A stretch of DNA of 32,380 bases, taken from NCBI GenBank assembly GCA_003427395.1, contig BFEA01000916.1, positions 113,200 to 145,579 on the forward strand, written 5' to 3'. The position numbers were made by a program, and so were the translations under genes. This DNA is from Chara braunii (taxonomy: Eukaryota > Streptophyta > Charophyceae > Charales > Characeae). Positions 1 to 8,750 of the stretch are shown in pieces. Position 1 is the stretch's first letter. Every line of letters begins with the position of its first letter. The notes beneath the pieces are model-generated. The model was not told where the DNA came from. It saw only the letters and a list, made by a program, of their open reading frames with translations, and searched no databases.

Positions 1-282
1 CTACCTACCACTACTCCTAATTGTAGGCATACGAGGAACCCTGTAGCAGCCAGAACCGTGTTCACGAGAGATCATGCGGGGGCTGCTCCCGACCTGCAGG
101 TGGGCGATACTGGGTAGGGGACAGCCAGTAGCATCAGTGACCATGCCAACAGGACCAATCCCTGTGCCTCCCCTCAGGTCCCCTCCCCTACGAACATCAG
201 CAGACTCTGCTCAATGCCGATCGGGGGATCCAGTGGTCTATCTCTAGGTGGCGGGCACCAATCATGCCCAGGAAGGTACATG

Positions 283-355
283 AGGCCAATGGGGATTGAA
301 CCCACGACCTCCTGAATGCCACTTGCGTGCCTTACCAACCGAGTTAGGCCGCTGG
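283..355 (-). repeat. tRNA-like head of a probable SINE
   Basis: On the minus strand there is an A-box-like TAACTCGGTTGG (335-346) followed 31 nt later by a B-box-like GGGTTCAATCC (293-303). This is the spacing and order of the internal Pol III promoter of a tRNA. A cloverleaf does not fold well: the anticodon stem and the acceptor stem do not pair. A functional tRNA gene is therefore unlikely. A tRNA-derived SINE head, with its body running left towards position 1, or a tRNA pseudogene, fits better. No 3' tail or target-site duplication is visible because the window ends here. Confidence 0.45.
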
Positions 356-360
356 ATCAA

Positions 361-1967
361 AAAACATTTCATGACCAAACAAATGAAGAAAAAACTGCTA
401 AAAAAGAAAAGAAAGAGCGCTTCTCACAAATGGTGTCTGCGCCAGGCGGGGTGTCAGATGTCAGGGTATGATTCACTGACCATGGCTGTGCCAGTCAAGA
501 CGACTGCATGTGAGTGAGCACACAGATCATATTCATTGACAATGGTCTGAAGCTTCACAGAAATTCGCTTTGGCAAAGGAGGGCAAGAGTAACTCCATAC
601 ACAATTTGCTGTAGGTGAGCCTCCCAAACACCTTCCCAACCACAATCAATTTCCAGCGATGAAGCCATTCCTCTTTGAACGTGTGTGATTTCACGAACCA
701 AAAAACTTGGTTGTGATTTCACGCACGTTTGGGACAGCCACAGGACCCCAACAACAAAAAAAAAGAAAAACCTACCTATGGGAGAGCAAAAGAAAACATC
801 CTCTTCCCGGGCTTAATTCACAAAAACAGGCTACGATGCCTGACAGTCACACACCTTAGACACTAATCAACATACATCAGTAGTGGGATCTCCCATGGCA
901 GTCGTCAGAGAAGGGAGTCCAGTCATGCACACTAAGGTACTCCCTCGGGGTGGTACGTGAGAGTGCAATCGTCACCTACCACTCTGTCCACATTCAGCAT
1001 TGGCGGGGTGGTAAGCAACACTTTCAAATGTCACCCTGGTCCCCATCTTGGGAAATGTGACGTGGCCATGTTTTTTTTTTCTTCCTTTGTCGCACAGGTT
1101 GGAATAGGCGGCGACTCGTGCGCTAGTGGAACTGTGCCCTGCTGGACTGCTGGACTGTCAAGGACCCCTGAAGAGGCCGCAGTGGGTTACAGACACTGTC
1201 GCCCCGGGCTTCGGCAGTCCAACAGACAAAAGACATCACCCTCCCCACAACGACCTCCAACCTGCTCCCTCTGACCCAATCCATGCGCCGCGCCCGTGCC
1301 ATGTGCCAGGTGGCTACCGTGCCATCTGCGACTTGGTCTATCCGTGTTGCATCTGCAGGGCTGCTGACTGCGTGAAGACTCCCAAGACAGTCTCGTGGCG
1401 GGCTGCTGCTCCTCCCCATCAGCACCAGCATCCATTTTGAGAGAGCGACTTGGAGGAGATCTTCACAAGTTAGCTCCGTAAGTAGGAAGGGAAGTAGCAG
1501 GGCCCCGACAATATGGGGTGTACACTAAGCAGTAAGGGAGAATCCTGAACCCGGGTGAGGTGAACCGCGCTGACCAATAGAAACAATCAGGAGGGATCGG
1601 ACTTAGGCAGTGGCAGTAGCAGTAGGTTGTTACAACTGGACAGATGGCAGGAGCGATGGGCTGAGTACTGGGAAATAGTGAAGTGCGCCCGTACCGTAGG
1701 AAACCAGACGTAGGTAAGGACTAGATGGGAGACACGAAAAAAGGGTGGGCCGCCAGACTGGGAAGTACATAGTGCAGAAGGCCGGCCCGTAACAGCGGGA
1801 GACTAAGGCAAAAAGCCTGAGTCACATCGCAGGCCCCTACCGCCGACCACGTGCTATTCGAAAACTTGATGCGGGCAAGGCGCACACGTGAGGAGGCGGG
1901 AAAAAGGGGCGTGGGGAAGTGCACACCAGGTCAGTTACAAGCGGGCCAGGTAAGCGCACGCACAGGC
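361..1967. other. Gene-free stretch, no recognised feature
   Basis: Short open frames of up to about 105 codons occur on both strands and overlap one another. None shows a recognisable motif or domain. The only structure I see is an imperfect stem-loop at about 678-729: the arm AACGTGTGTGATTTCA is mirrored with three mismatches and continues through a perfect AACCAA/TTGGTT pair. I assign no function. Confidence 0.5.
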
Positions 1968-1970
1968 TAT

Positions 1971-2441
1971 GGGCCTCGTTCCACTACCCTCGACTTGAAA
2001 AAAATCTCAAGGGCAGCCCTATGGGCGCCCTTGAGCCAAAACGTAATAAAAAAATACTAGAGATCGTCGGCATTCCACTACAACCTGCAGTTGGGAGCGG
2101 GAAAATGTGCGCCCCTGTTCGTCAGGGAATTTTCACAACCCAGGTCCATCGCTGGGCCAGGACAACCGCGATTGGCAAAAAAAAAGAAAGAAAAGGACCG
2201 GACGGGGGGGCTGAACTGCTGCCTGGCGGCGCATGTTGGCGCCTTTTCCAAGAAAACTGAAGTCACCTCTGGGAGGTGACTTGAAAATTGGCCAAAGTTG
2301 CCTGGGCAAGTTTCAGAGCGGGATTTTTGTTGAGGCGGGAAGCTTAATCACTTTCCAATAGCGATTAGCACATCTCAAGGGCGTACTGGAACGGTGCCGC
2401 CCTTGAGATTTTTTCAAGTGGAGGGTAGTGGAATGAGGCCC
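1971..2441. mobile_element. Probable MITE (non-autonomous DNA transposon), 471 bp
   Basis: The ends are long, near-perfect terminal inverted repeats. The left arm starts GGGCCTCGTTCCACTACCCT and the right arm, read inwards, starts GGGCCTCATTCCACTACCCT. The match continues through an A-tract into ATCTCAAGGGC, about 44 bp in all. Each arm then holds its own small hairpin, CTCAAGGGC...GCCCTTGAG (2006-2035 and 2374-2407), with different loops. The trinucleotide TAT lies directly outside both ends (1968-1970, 2442-2444), a candidate 3-bp target-site duplication. GGGCC-type termini with a 3-bp duplication recall PIF/Harbinger MITEs, although the usual duplication there is TWA. A further perfect 10-bp hairpin (AAGTCACCTC/GAGGTGACTT) is at 2260-2282. 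No transposase is encoded. The superfamily is inference. Confidence 0.7.
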
Positions 2442-3950
2442 TATATCTTAGGAGGGCAAGGCCGGAAATGCTACGGTGGATGCGGGAGAGTGGGAGGCCC
2501 CTTCATAAGTTCTGGTGGGCAGCCAGGCGAAACGCCTCGGGAACGTGCGCGTGCGTAGGTGCTTCAATGGTCTTCATTGAGACATGGAGGCATAGCGATT
2601 GGCCTCGCTGTATTCAATTCAATTCAATTCTTCTTTGATCACACCTGGCCTTCATCGCCAAGGTACCTTGCAGTCGCGCGTGCATCTGGTGTACATCAAC
2701 GCGCAATAAGCATTGTTGGGTGTGATGCACCAAGCCCGCGTACCAGGCAGGTGCATTTCACAGTCGCCATTCTCCTTCCACCGGCGCCGCCCGCTATCGC
2801 TTCCCAGCTGGGCCCCGAATTCGTAGCTTTCTCACTCCCGAATTCTATCCCACCCTCCTGAATTCACCCCTGCGCCCGCCAATCGATTACCTGACGCTCC
2901 TTCCCCCCGCGACCCGGCAACTCCCGATCCTCCCTGGCTGCACTTCTCTTCCTCTGATTCCCGTCCCATCTTCCAACCGCCCGATCGCGCTCCCTTTCCC
3001 GCCGCGTGATCTCCTGCTCACGTTCCTCCCTCCTTCTGGACCGCTCGGCCCCCCACCCCCCCTACTCCCCGTTTTACCGCGCGCACGTGTACGGCTCCCT
3101 CCGTCACTATTTCCCCATCCCTTCCCCAGATCAAACCTGCTCGATTGGGCCACCCCGGCGCCTATTCTTCTCCTCCGTCCGCCTCTCTTCCCACTGCGCC
3201 CTAACCCCTTCCCCCGATCCCGACTTCTCACCCCTTGCCACGTCAGCCTACTTCACCCCGCTTTCCCCTTCTCACGTGTGATCGTACATCCCCTCCTTTT
3301 CCCCTCTCAATTCCAGTCGTCTCCCCCGCTTCCACTCCGGCTCCCTAACCGCTTCTTCCATCCTGACCCCCCCATCGGTGCCCGTCCCACTACCGTGCAT
3401 GTGAACGCGTGTCTTCCCTCGCTGATCGCTGCTCTCCCGTTGTTTACCCCGCGATCCTTCCCTCCCTAATCACTCCCTTCGCTGTCATCTCGGAGCGCCT
3501 CTCAATCCTTTCGGCAGCCGGCTTCCGTTCCCCACTGCCATTCCGATCTCCTTCCTCCTACTTCGATCCCCCCATATCCCATCCCGCTTCCGATTCTTCC
3601 CGCCCTCTCTATCCCGCGGTCCTCCGGTTTTCCTCGCTTTCTGTTTCCAACTGCCCTTTCCCCCACGCTGCCCCCGAGTCATCGAGTGCGCGTCTTCCCC
3701 TCCGATCCGACCCCATCTAAGGTACCTCTGCGCCCGACAGCCGCAACCAAGCGGAAAACATTGTCAGTTGGAACTTGCGTCGACACGGTGCACCTGCTCA
3801 CGAGAATGCGCCGACGATTTTTCCTATCGACCCTCTAGCTCTCAGGACTTCAAGCTAGAGGCGTCCAATCGGCTTCCAGTGCCAGCCAAAAGTCCATCGC
3901 AACGTTGCTTTTTGATCCTTCAATGCTGGCTCTTCCTACCATTGTGCAGC
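2442..3950. other. Gene-free, pyrimidine-rich stretch
   Basis: From about 2,880 to 3,720 the plus strand is overwhelmingly C and T, with runs such as CCCCTTCCCCC, and the minus strand correspondingly purine-rich. Open frames here are low-complexity (Ser/Pro/Leu/Phe on plus, Arg/Gly on minus) and look like compositional artefacts. A short ATTCA pentanucleotide run sits at about 2612-2630. No protein domain, promoter or RNA gene can be supported. A CT-rich 5' leader or promoter of an unseen gene is possible but unproven. Confidence 0.5.
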
Positions 3951-3956
3951 GGAATT

Positions 3957-4152
3957 CACCAAGTGTTGGATTGTCCACCCCCCAATACGCAACCTGAATC
4001 AAACGTCGCCGCGCAGCCATCACGCGGCATCATCATCAGCAGTCAAAGTGAGATTGATTCAGGCACCAAGTGTTGGATTGTCCACCCACCAAATATGCAA
4101 CGTGAATCAAACTTCGCCGCGCAGCCATCACGCGGCATCATCATCAGCAGTC
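3957..4152. repeat. 107-bp direct tandem duplication
   Basis: Two copies of a unit beginning CACCAAGTGTTGGATTGTCC start at 3957 and 4064. They share a GCCGCGCAGCCATCACGCGG segment and end in CATCATCATCAGCAGTC. The copies differ at only a few positions. Imperfect ATC/CAT triplet-rich sequence follows at about 4200-4295. Non-coding, origin unknown. Confidence 0.8.
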
Positions 4153-4481
4153 TGAAGGGATTGACCAGATTCTTATTTCCGTCAGTCATCACTGCAGTTC
4201 CCCGACTAAATCTTGTCTCCATCATCATTATCAACAATGTATCATCATCATGACCATGGATACCACCTTCATCTTCAATCCAGATCATCATCATCCTCTT
4301 GAGCGTTTGATTGGGCGACCATGTTGTCGTGAAGTGATGGAGAAGACCCTCTGGGGTTCATTGAAGGCCTTCCCCGACTAGGAGGAAGGGCATTCATTTG
4401 CTCCCGGCCGAGCGGGAGCGTGGTATTGTCTTTCTCTCCCCTTATTACTAATTCCCTCCCTTCATCTTGCAGATCTCTCTG

Positions 4482-4735
4482 AAAATTCTCGTCTTTCTTT
4501 TTCCTTTCATCTTCCCTCCATCCTCCCTTCTGAAATCAGACTGCAACTCTAACTTGCTTGCAACATGCATAGATGAGCAAACTGATGGCAAACTAACTTC
4601 TTCAACTCAAAATTCTCATCTTCTTTTTCCTTTCATCTTCCCTCCATCCTCCCTTCTGAAATCAGACTGCAACTCCAACTTGCTTGCAACATGCATAGAT
4701 GGGCGAACTGATGGCAAACTAACTTCTTCAACTCA
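4482..4735. repeat. About 126-bp tandem duplication across the left edge of element A
   Basis: The segment with AAATTCTC, a CT-rich stretch and the LTR start TGAAATCAGACTGC occurs twice in tandem. The LTR start is at 4531 and again at 4657. The unit joins about 49 bp of flank to about 78 bp of LTR, so the duplication happened after element A had inserted. The full LTR continues only from the second copy. Confidence 0.8.
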
Positions 4736-5106
4736 GAATGAACAATGAACTTGCACTGCACCTTGCACCCACGCAGAAAACTCAGAGATATGTCTTCCAA
4801 TTAAAACTCAGTTCAAACCAACTGTACAACTTGCATAGCCGCCAACCACTGTCTCCACCACCAGCCTCACTGTCCCTCATGCACGCAGGTATCAAGATGT
4901 CCACTCTACACACACACACACACACTGTACACTCTGTTGACGCCAGCAGCTTGGTGGCTATGGCCGCTGTCGTCGTCCTCCTACCTATGGCCGCCATCGT
5001 CTTCCTCACTGCCCACTTCAGCTCCGGGCACCTGCAGACCTCCATGCACAAGTCACCAAGGCAGCACGGCTCACAGGGGAATGAATGAATGACTGGCCGC
5101 TGCCTC

Positions 5107-5116
5107 TTTATTTATA
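5107..5116 (-). promoter_or_regulatory. TATA box in the element A 3' LTR
   Basis: Minus-strand TATAAATAAA, at the same place as in the other LTR (16465-16474) and close to the TATAAAT of LTR C. It would separate U3 (higher coordinates) from R/U5. In this copy the PLE sits about 45 bp upstream, within U3. Confidence 0.6.
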
Positions 5117-5150
5117 CGATCTCGCAGGTGGCCTGGTCCTGCTCCATACC

Positions 5151-5161
5151 GCCTGGGCCTG
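5151..5161. repeat. Target-site duplication of the PLE, left copy
   Basis: GCCTGGGCCTG here and GCCTGGGCTTG at 8750-8760 (one mismatch) flank the PLE. The uninterrupted right LTR of element A has a single GCGTGGGCCTG at this point and runs straight on into GGCCCCAAACCGCG, as the sequence after 8760 does. This fixes the insertion boundaries. Confidence 0.85.
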
Positions 5162-5306
5162 CAGCAGCATACATCAGTCATAACATTCACACTCGAACAC
5201 ATTGAAAAGCAGCATACAATGAGCACACCACTCAGGAGATAGAAAAATACAGAAAAGGACCGAGCGCAGGTATTAACGAAAGATAATCATGAGGTCCAGT
5301 GATGTC

Positions 5307-5371
5307 AGGCGAGAAGACCCAACACCTTGTTTCTGCCGGTCGCCCCTCCGGCGTCGTCAGGGGTCGTACCT
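5307..5371 (-). ncRNA. Candidate type I hammerhead ribozyme
   Basis: On the minus strand the core boxes are CUGACGA (5360-5354; position 7 is naturally variable) and GAAA (5333-5330). Stem II is GCCGG/CCGGC (5352-5348 with 5339-5335), closing an 8-nt loop. Stem III is only two pairs, A-U and C-G, around a 5-nt loop. The cleavage triplet would be GUU (5323-5321), which obeys the NUH rule. Stem I is GACCC/GGGUC (5365-5361 with 5320-5316), then an internal loop, then AGGU/GCCU (5371-5368 with 5310-5307). A very short stem III and a bipartite stem I are typical of hammerheads reported in Penelope-like elements. One weakness is a C-A mismatch where the 10.1/11.1 pair closing stem II should be. Folded by eye only. 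Confidence 0.55.
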
Positions 5372-5668
5372 AGTGCAGGATGAAGAACTAATGATACTAA
5401 GTGTACTTATACCTGCGTATCGCAAGAATCTGCAAAAAACAGCTACGCGGTCTACACCAAAAAACTAGCGCGAATAAACTCGAAAGTGACAAGTCACCAG
5501 TTCAAGGCCTACTAGTCCTAAAAAACAATATTACGCAGAAATCCAGTAGTACCAAACAGGCAGTCGCGTGCTCAAACCCGATACTACCAAAACAGATTTA
5601 CATAAAAAACAGTGGTACCCTACTGAGTAAAGAATAGCCTACCACACTTGCCCTTGTCACAGCCCTGA

Positions 5669-7200
5669 CTACCATTTCCAGCCAGTAAAACACAGTACCC
5701 AATGTGCCCAGCAGCTGTTCATGACAGCGGAGAAATTCCTAAGACAGTTGTCAAAATAAGAATAAGGGAAGCCTCTGATCTGCAGCTCAAATTTCAGAGT
5801 CAACAAGAAACAGGCAACGGCTCCCGGCATTGTCGTCAGTTTTCTAGCCCTATGTTGACAAGCCGTAATGACAGACATCTTCTGTTGTTTACTAGTGTAG
5901 GAAATAAAGTCCTGCAGATTTTGGAAAAACACGCCGTGACTAATCACAAACCGCTCGTTTTTATGAGTAGCAGCACAGAGTATTCTACATGGATCCTGGA
6001 AAACTTTGACAACACATCCAGAAAGTCCCACGTATGGTGCGTACTAGTTAATTCTAAAACCAGATTACTATCATAACAGTCTTTAAAAAGGTCAAGTCTA
6101 CTTTCTGCCATCCTTCTCGCATATGTAGATCCCTTCTGAAATTTCGAAAAGACAGACACATTGTCCACCAGTCTCATCCCGAAAAGTAACCAACGTTCAC
6201 TTCCCAAGTGTCTCAGAAACTCATGTTCATTGAAAGCACATAGTAGGGAAGCCAGGGCAGGACTCGATGGTTTGCCCATCGGGATTCCCACTTTTTGCTG
6301 CAGGAGAATGTCCATAGCCATCACGTAGGTGTTGTCCAGATCAAAGGCCACCATCTTAATTAGCAGTGAGAATCTAACACGTCGGAATCCTGCAGGAACT
6401 TCCTTCCGTTTTCCTAGCATACTACCTTTACCTCTTATTTTCACAAAGACATCTGTGAAGCCTTTTCCCTCGAATACACAAACCAGCCATTCCACTGCCT
6501 TCCAAATCGATGAGTGCGGCAGGGCAGTGAACATTTCCTTCACGTCAAAGCAGGAAGTAATGACTTCTTCATCTTTCTTAATAAAGCTATTGAAGTTATC
6601 CAAATTCTTGATCATGTCATTGGGACATTTCAAGTTAAAGTGCGATCCCTCAGGAAGTTTCCACAGCAGCTGGTTAATGGACTTGGAGACCGTTCTACTA
6701 AGGCGTACCAGTGGATCAGAGAATGAAGGACAGATTGGTCGCCACCTAGCACTATCTTTATGTTTCGGAATCACATAAGTTTTGCCCATCCTCCCTTGCC
6801 GATTAAACAGTATAGACCTGTGCATTCCTGCCTGCTTGAATCTCTCATGAATCGTCCTAATCACCTGCGATTCTTCTTGCTGAATCAAAGCAAACCCTTT
6901 GTTCTCAGTAAATAAGGTCTCTATCCCTTTCCTAAACACAACAGGACAGCATACAAACGAGTCACCCGGATTATGGTCAATCGGACTTACGACTAAATTC
7001 TCCAATTTTCGTGCCAAATTTAGGATGTGAACTCGTTCTCCAGTGCTTGACAATCTAGGCCGACGGTCTCGAGTAAAGCAACCCCGTAGGTCAGCAACAG
7101 ATAGAGAGAAAACAGTTGTGTCGTTTTGAAGACTTCCCAGACCCTCAAGAATGCAGCCTTTAAGTTTCATAGGATCACGACGAAATCCAGGAGACAACAC
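5669..7200 (-). pseudogene. PLE reverse transcriptase (broken)
   Basis: The main frame (7200-5944, 418 residues) carries RT motifs in order: PKHKDSARWRPICPSF near residues 145-160, the first catalytic Asp in FDVKEMFTALP (about 218), GIPMGKPSSPALAS (about 305-318), the palm motif RLVDNVSVF (about 343-351) and WDFLDV (about 391-396). The combination of PKHKD...RPI, GIPMG.PSSP and FLDV is PLE-like. The usual Asp-Asp of the palm reads Asp-Asn, so this copy would be impaired unless the variant is family-wide. After the stop at 5944 the reading continues in an overlapping frame (6031-5669) with an RGFPYSYFDNCLRNF segment resembling the RGYP region of PLE thumbs, which implies a frameshift. No GIY-YIG domain follows the RT. 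Confidence 0.75.
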
Positions 7201-7390
7201 ATTCCTACTATTTTTAGCAATATCCGAAACCCAGTCAACATCACTAAACCGAAAAGAAACGTGTCCATTGATTCTTGGCAGTTCGAACCCCTAACAAGTG
7301 CATGCAAGATCCTTCCGTTGCGCGGAAGCACGAAAGTTATGCAAGAGATCTACTACGGATTTGTTCTTAATCCATACTACCCATAGTTTT

Positions 7391-7894
7391 CTACATACCA
7401 TCTGTTTTAAGTTTTAACAAATCTCTCATAGAGGACGATCTAATAGCTGAAAGGCACACATCTTGAACTCTTTTTTTGGACAAAGAATCGTCAGACGAAA
7501 TTTTAACAGTAACCCTGATCCTAATTTTAATAGAAAACTTGCATTTGACCACTCGGGCTACAATCGCCCTCAATTTTGCTCTACTCTTTTTTTTCGAAAA
7601 GCACCGAATGCAATTATACAATGATATAAGCCTATCAAGCGGCTCTCGATAAAGTTTCCTGCATGCGGAGGGGCACTTCAGAAGGTTAGTAAGGCCACTC
7701 TTCAATCTATCAAACCGTGAGCAAAATCTAAAAATTTTCTCAAAGAGCAACTCAGCCCCCGATACCAATAAACCCCTGCAGCGTCGTAGAAGCTCAACCT
7801 TTAGTCCAGACCTCAAAACAGATGATCCGTAACACCTCTTAAGAACCTTCCAGTTTTCAGCCAGGACCTCACCTCCTGAGCACTTGACCTTCAC
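7391..7894 (-). pseudogene. Basic PLE region between endonuclease and RT
   Basis: An open frame of 167 residues, rich in Arg, Lys, Leu, Cys and Ser, between the GIY-YIG-like region and the RT on the same strand. It ends about 190 bp before the RT frame. I recognise no domain. By position it is probably the connector of the PLE polyprotein, including N-terminal RT extension sequence. The start at 7894 is arbitrary because the upstream sequence is broken by stops. Confidence 0.45.
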
Positions 7895-7966
7895 AGTCGT
7901 AACATGTTTGTCAAAACAGTGGTCGAGTATATGGCGAAGACAGACAGATTGGTCTCCCGTATCATA

Positions 7967-8358
7967 TTAAAAAAGAACGAAAGACTTAGGCGCTACACTA
8001 GATTTCCGAGGAAATTCTCCACGTCGTTTCCTCTCACTTTTTCCCAACCTCTTCTTTCTCCTCTCACGTCGTCTCCCTTGTACATAAATAAAATTAAGAA
8101 ACGGATTAAAAGATCGGATAAAGAAGGATTCTATTTCCAACAGTTGCCCCAGACAAGTTACCGCAATAGGGATCGCTACGTAATGCCAACCTTCCCACGA
8201 CGCAACCATCGATACAACCGATGGTTCCTAATATCTTTGTTAAGCAACCCATCAGCACGGTATACATGCTCATTCCATCTACATTTCAGCATCCGAGACG
8301 AGCACCCAACATACGTATGTTTACACTAGGGAGAGACCAAGACGTAAACCAGAGGACC
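7967..8358 (-). pseudogene. GIY-YIG endonuclease-like domain, N-terminal in the PLE
   Basis: Minus-strand translation from 8358 reads GPLVYVLVSP, an in-frame TAG (8328-8326), then TYVGCSSR, KCRWNEHVYRAD and LYRWLRRGKVG. These match the two short strands (GIY..., YVG/YIG) and the Arg and His positions of GIY-YIG nucleases. After a frameshift near 8180 the other frame gives LLEIESFFIRSFNPFLN (to about 8093), matching the helix with the catalytic Glu and the closing Asn of the family. A run of Arg/Lys (about 8085-7990) follows and could be a nuclear or nucleic-acid-binding stretch. The enzyme would nick DNA to prime reverse transcription. One stop and one frameshift make this copy dead. Identification is by eye. 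Confidence 0.65.
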
Positions 8359-8574
8359 AAGACAAGCAGTGAAATCATAACCTATCGAGAATAAATAATG
8401 AAGATACGGGATAAGTTTACTACACCAGGGAATCTGTCGTAACAGGATCAGAAAAATGACCACCAACCTAAACACTCCGTCGATCTTACCATCACGTTGA
8501 AGGCTTCGACATTCACGTACATCTCTACAAGCCAGAGTGAGTTCACGAAGTTCTTCTACGCTCGGTGGCCAGTC

Positions 8575-8749
8575 CTAACAACCAATAGCGGCATCATCTT
8601 CATCGATCTCGTCAGCCTTGTTGCTGTCATCCTGATCATCTGGCGCAACCAGATCTTCGGAAGTTTCAGGTAGGTCAGTATTCCCGTCAGTGGTTGGAGC
8701 GTTCTTCTTACCGAACGCCCAATTAACATGGATGTCGACGATCTCAGCA
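8575..8749 (-). pseudogene. Acidic short frame at the PLE 5' edge
   Basis: Reading minus from the insertion boundary, an open frame of about 57 codons starts AEIVDIHVNWAFGKKN and becomes strongly acidic, with DDQDDSNKADEIDEDD, before a stop near 8575. It has no recognised domain. It may be the truncated N-terminal part of the PLE protein or sequence carried in from elsewhere. Confidence 0.35.
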
Positions 8750-8750
8750 G

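Larger units (their letters stand above)
4657..5161 (-). repeat. Element A 3' LTR, U5-side half (left of the PLE)
   Basis: Collinear with 16028 to about 16520 of the right LTR, sharing the TGAAATCAGACTGC start, a CA-rich stretch, the GGCTATGGCCGC motif and the minus-strand TATAAATAAA. The match stops inside GCCTGGGCCTG at 5151-5161, where the PLE begins, and resumes at 8750. Confidence 0.9.
5162..8749 (-). mobile_element. Penelope-like retroelement with N-terminal GIY-YIG-like domain
   Basis: A 3,588-bp insertion in the 3' LTR of element A. In minus-strand order it holds an acidic short frame (8575-8749), a GIY-YIG endonuclease-like region (about 8358-8091), a very basic linker (about 8085-7990), a basic frame of unknown function (7894-7391), a reverse transcriptase (7200-5944), a thumb-like continuation in another frame (to about 5669) and a hammerhead-like RNA (5371-5307). 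The RT lacks the Gypsy or LINE signature and resembles PLE RTs. Endonuclease upstream of RT is the reverse of canonical Penelope and matches the permuted arrangement described for Chlamys/Naiad PLEs of green algae and protists. The length suggests a nearly complete copy. Stops and frameshifts make it inactive. Confidence 0.75.

Noticed and set aside
957-1440. Overlapping 100-codon frames on both strands
   Set aside because: There is no motif, the frames are mutually overlapping and the composition is ordinary. Nothing supports coding.
2887-3720. Ser/Pro- and Arg/Gly-rich frames
   Set aside because: Explained by the pyrimidine bias of the strand.
3760-3800. NIVSWNLRR-like wording suggesting the start of a LINE endonuclease
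   Set aside because: Only one short resemblance, with no further endonuclease blocks downstream.
3957-4152. CRISPR-like direct repeats
   Set aside because: Only two copies without spacers, in eukaryotic DNA: a simple tandem duplication.
5702-6778. Plus-strand frames opposite the PLE RT
   Set aside because: Antisense shadows of the minus-strand RT, which carries recognisable motifs.
7904-8329. 141-codon plus-strand frame
   Set aside because: Antisense of the GIY-YIG-like region. The motifs are on the minus strand.
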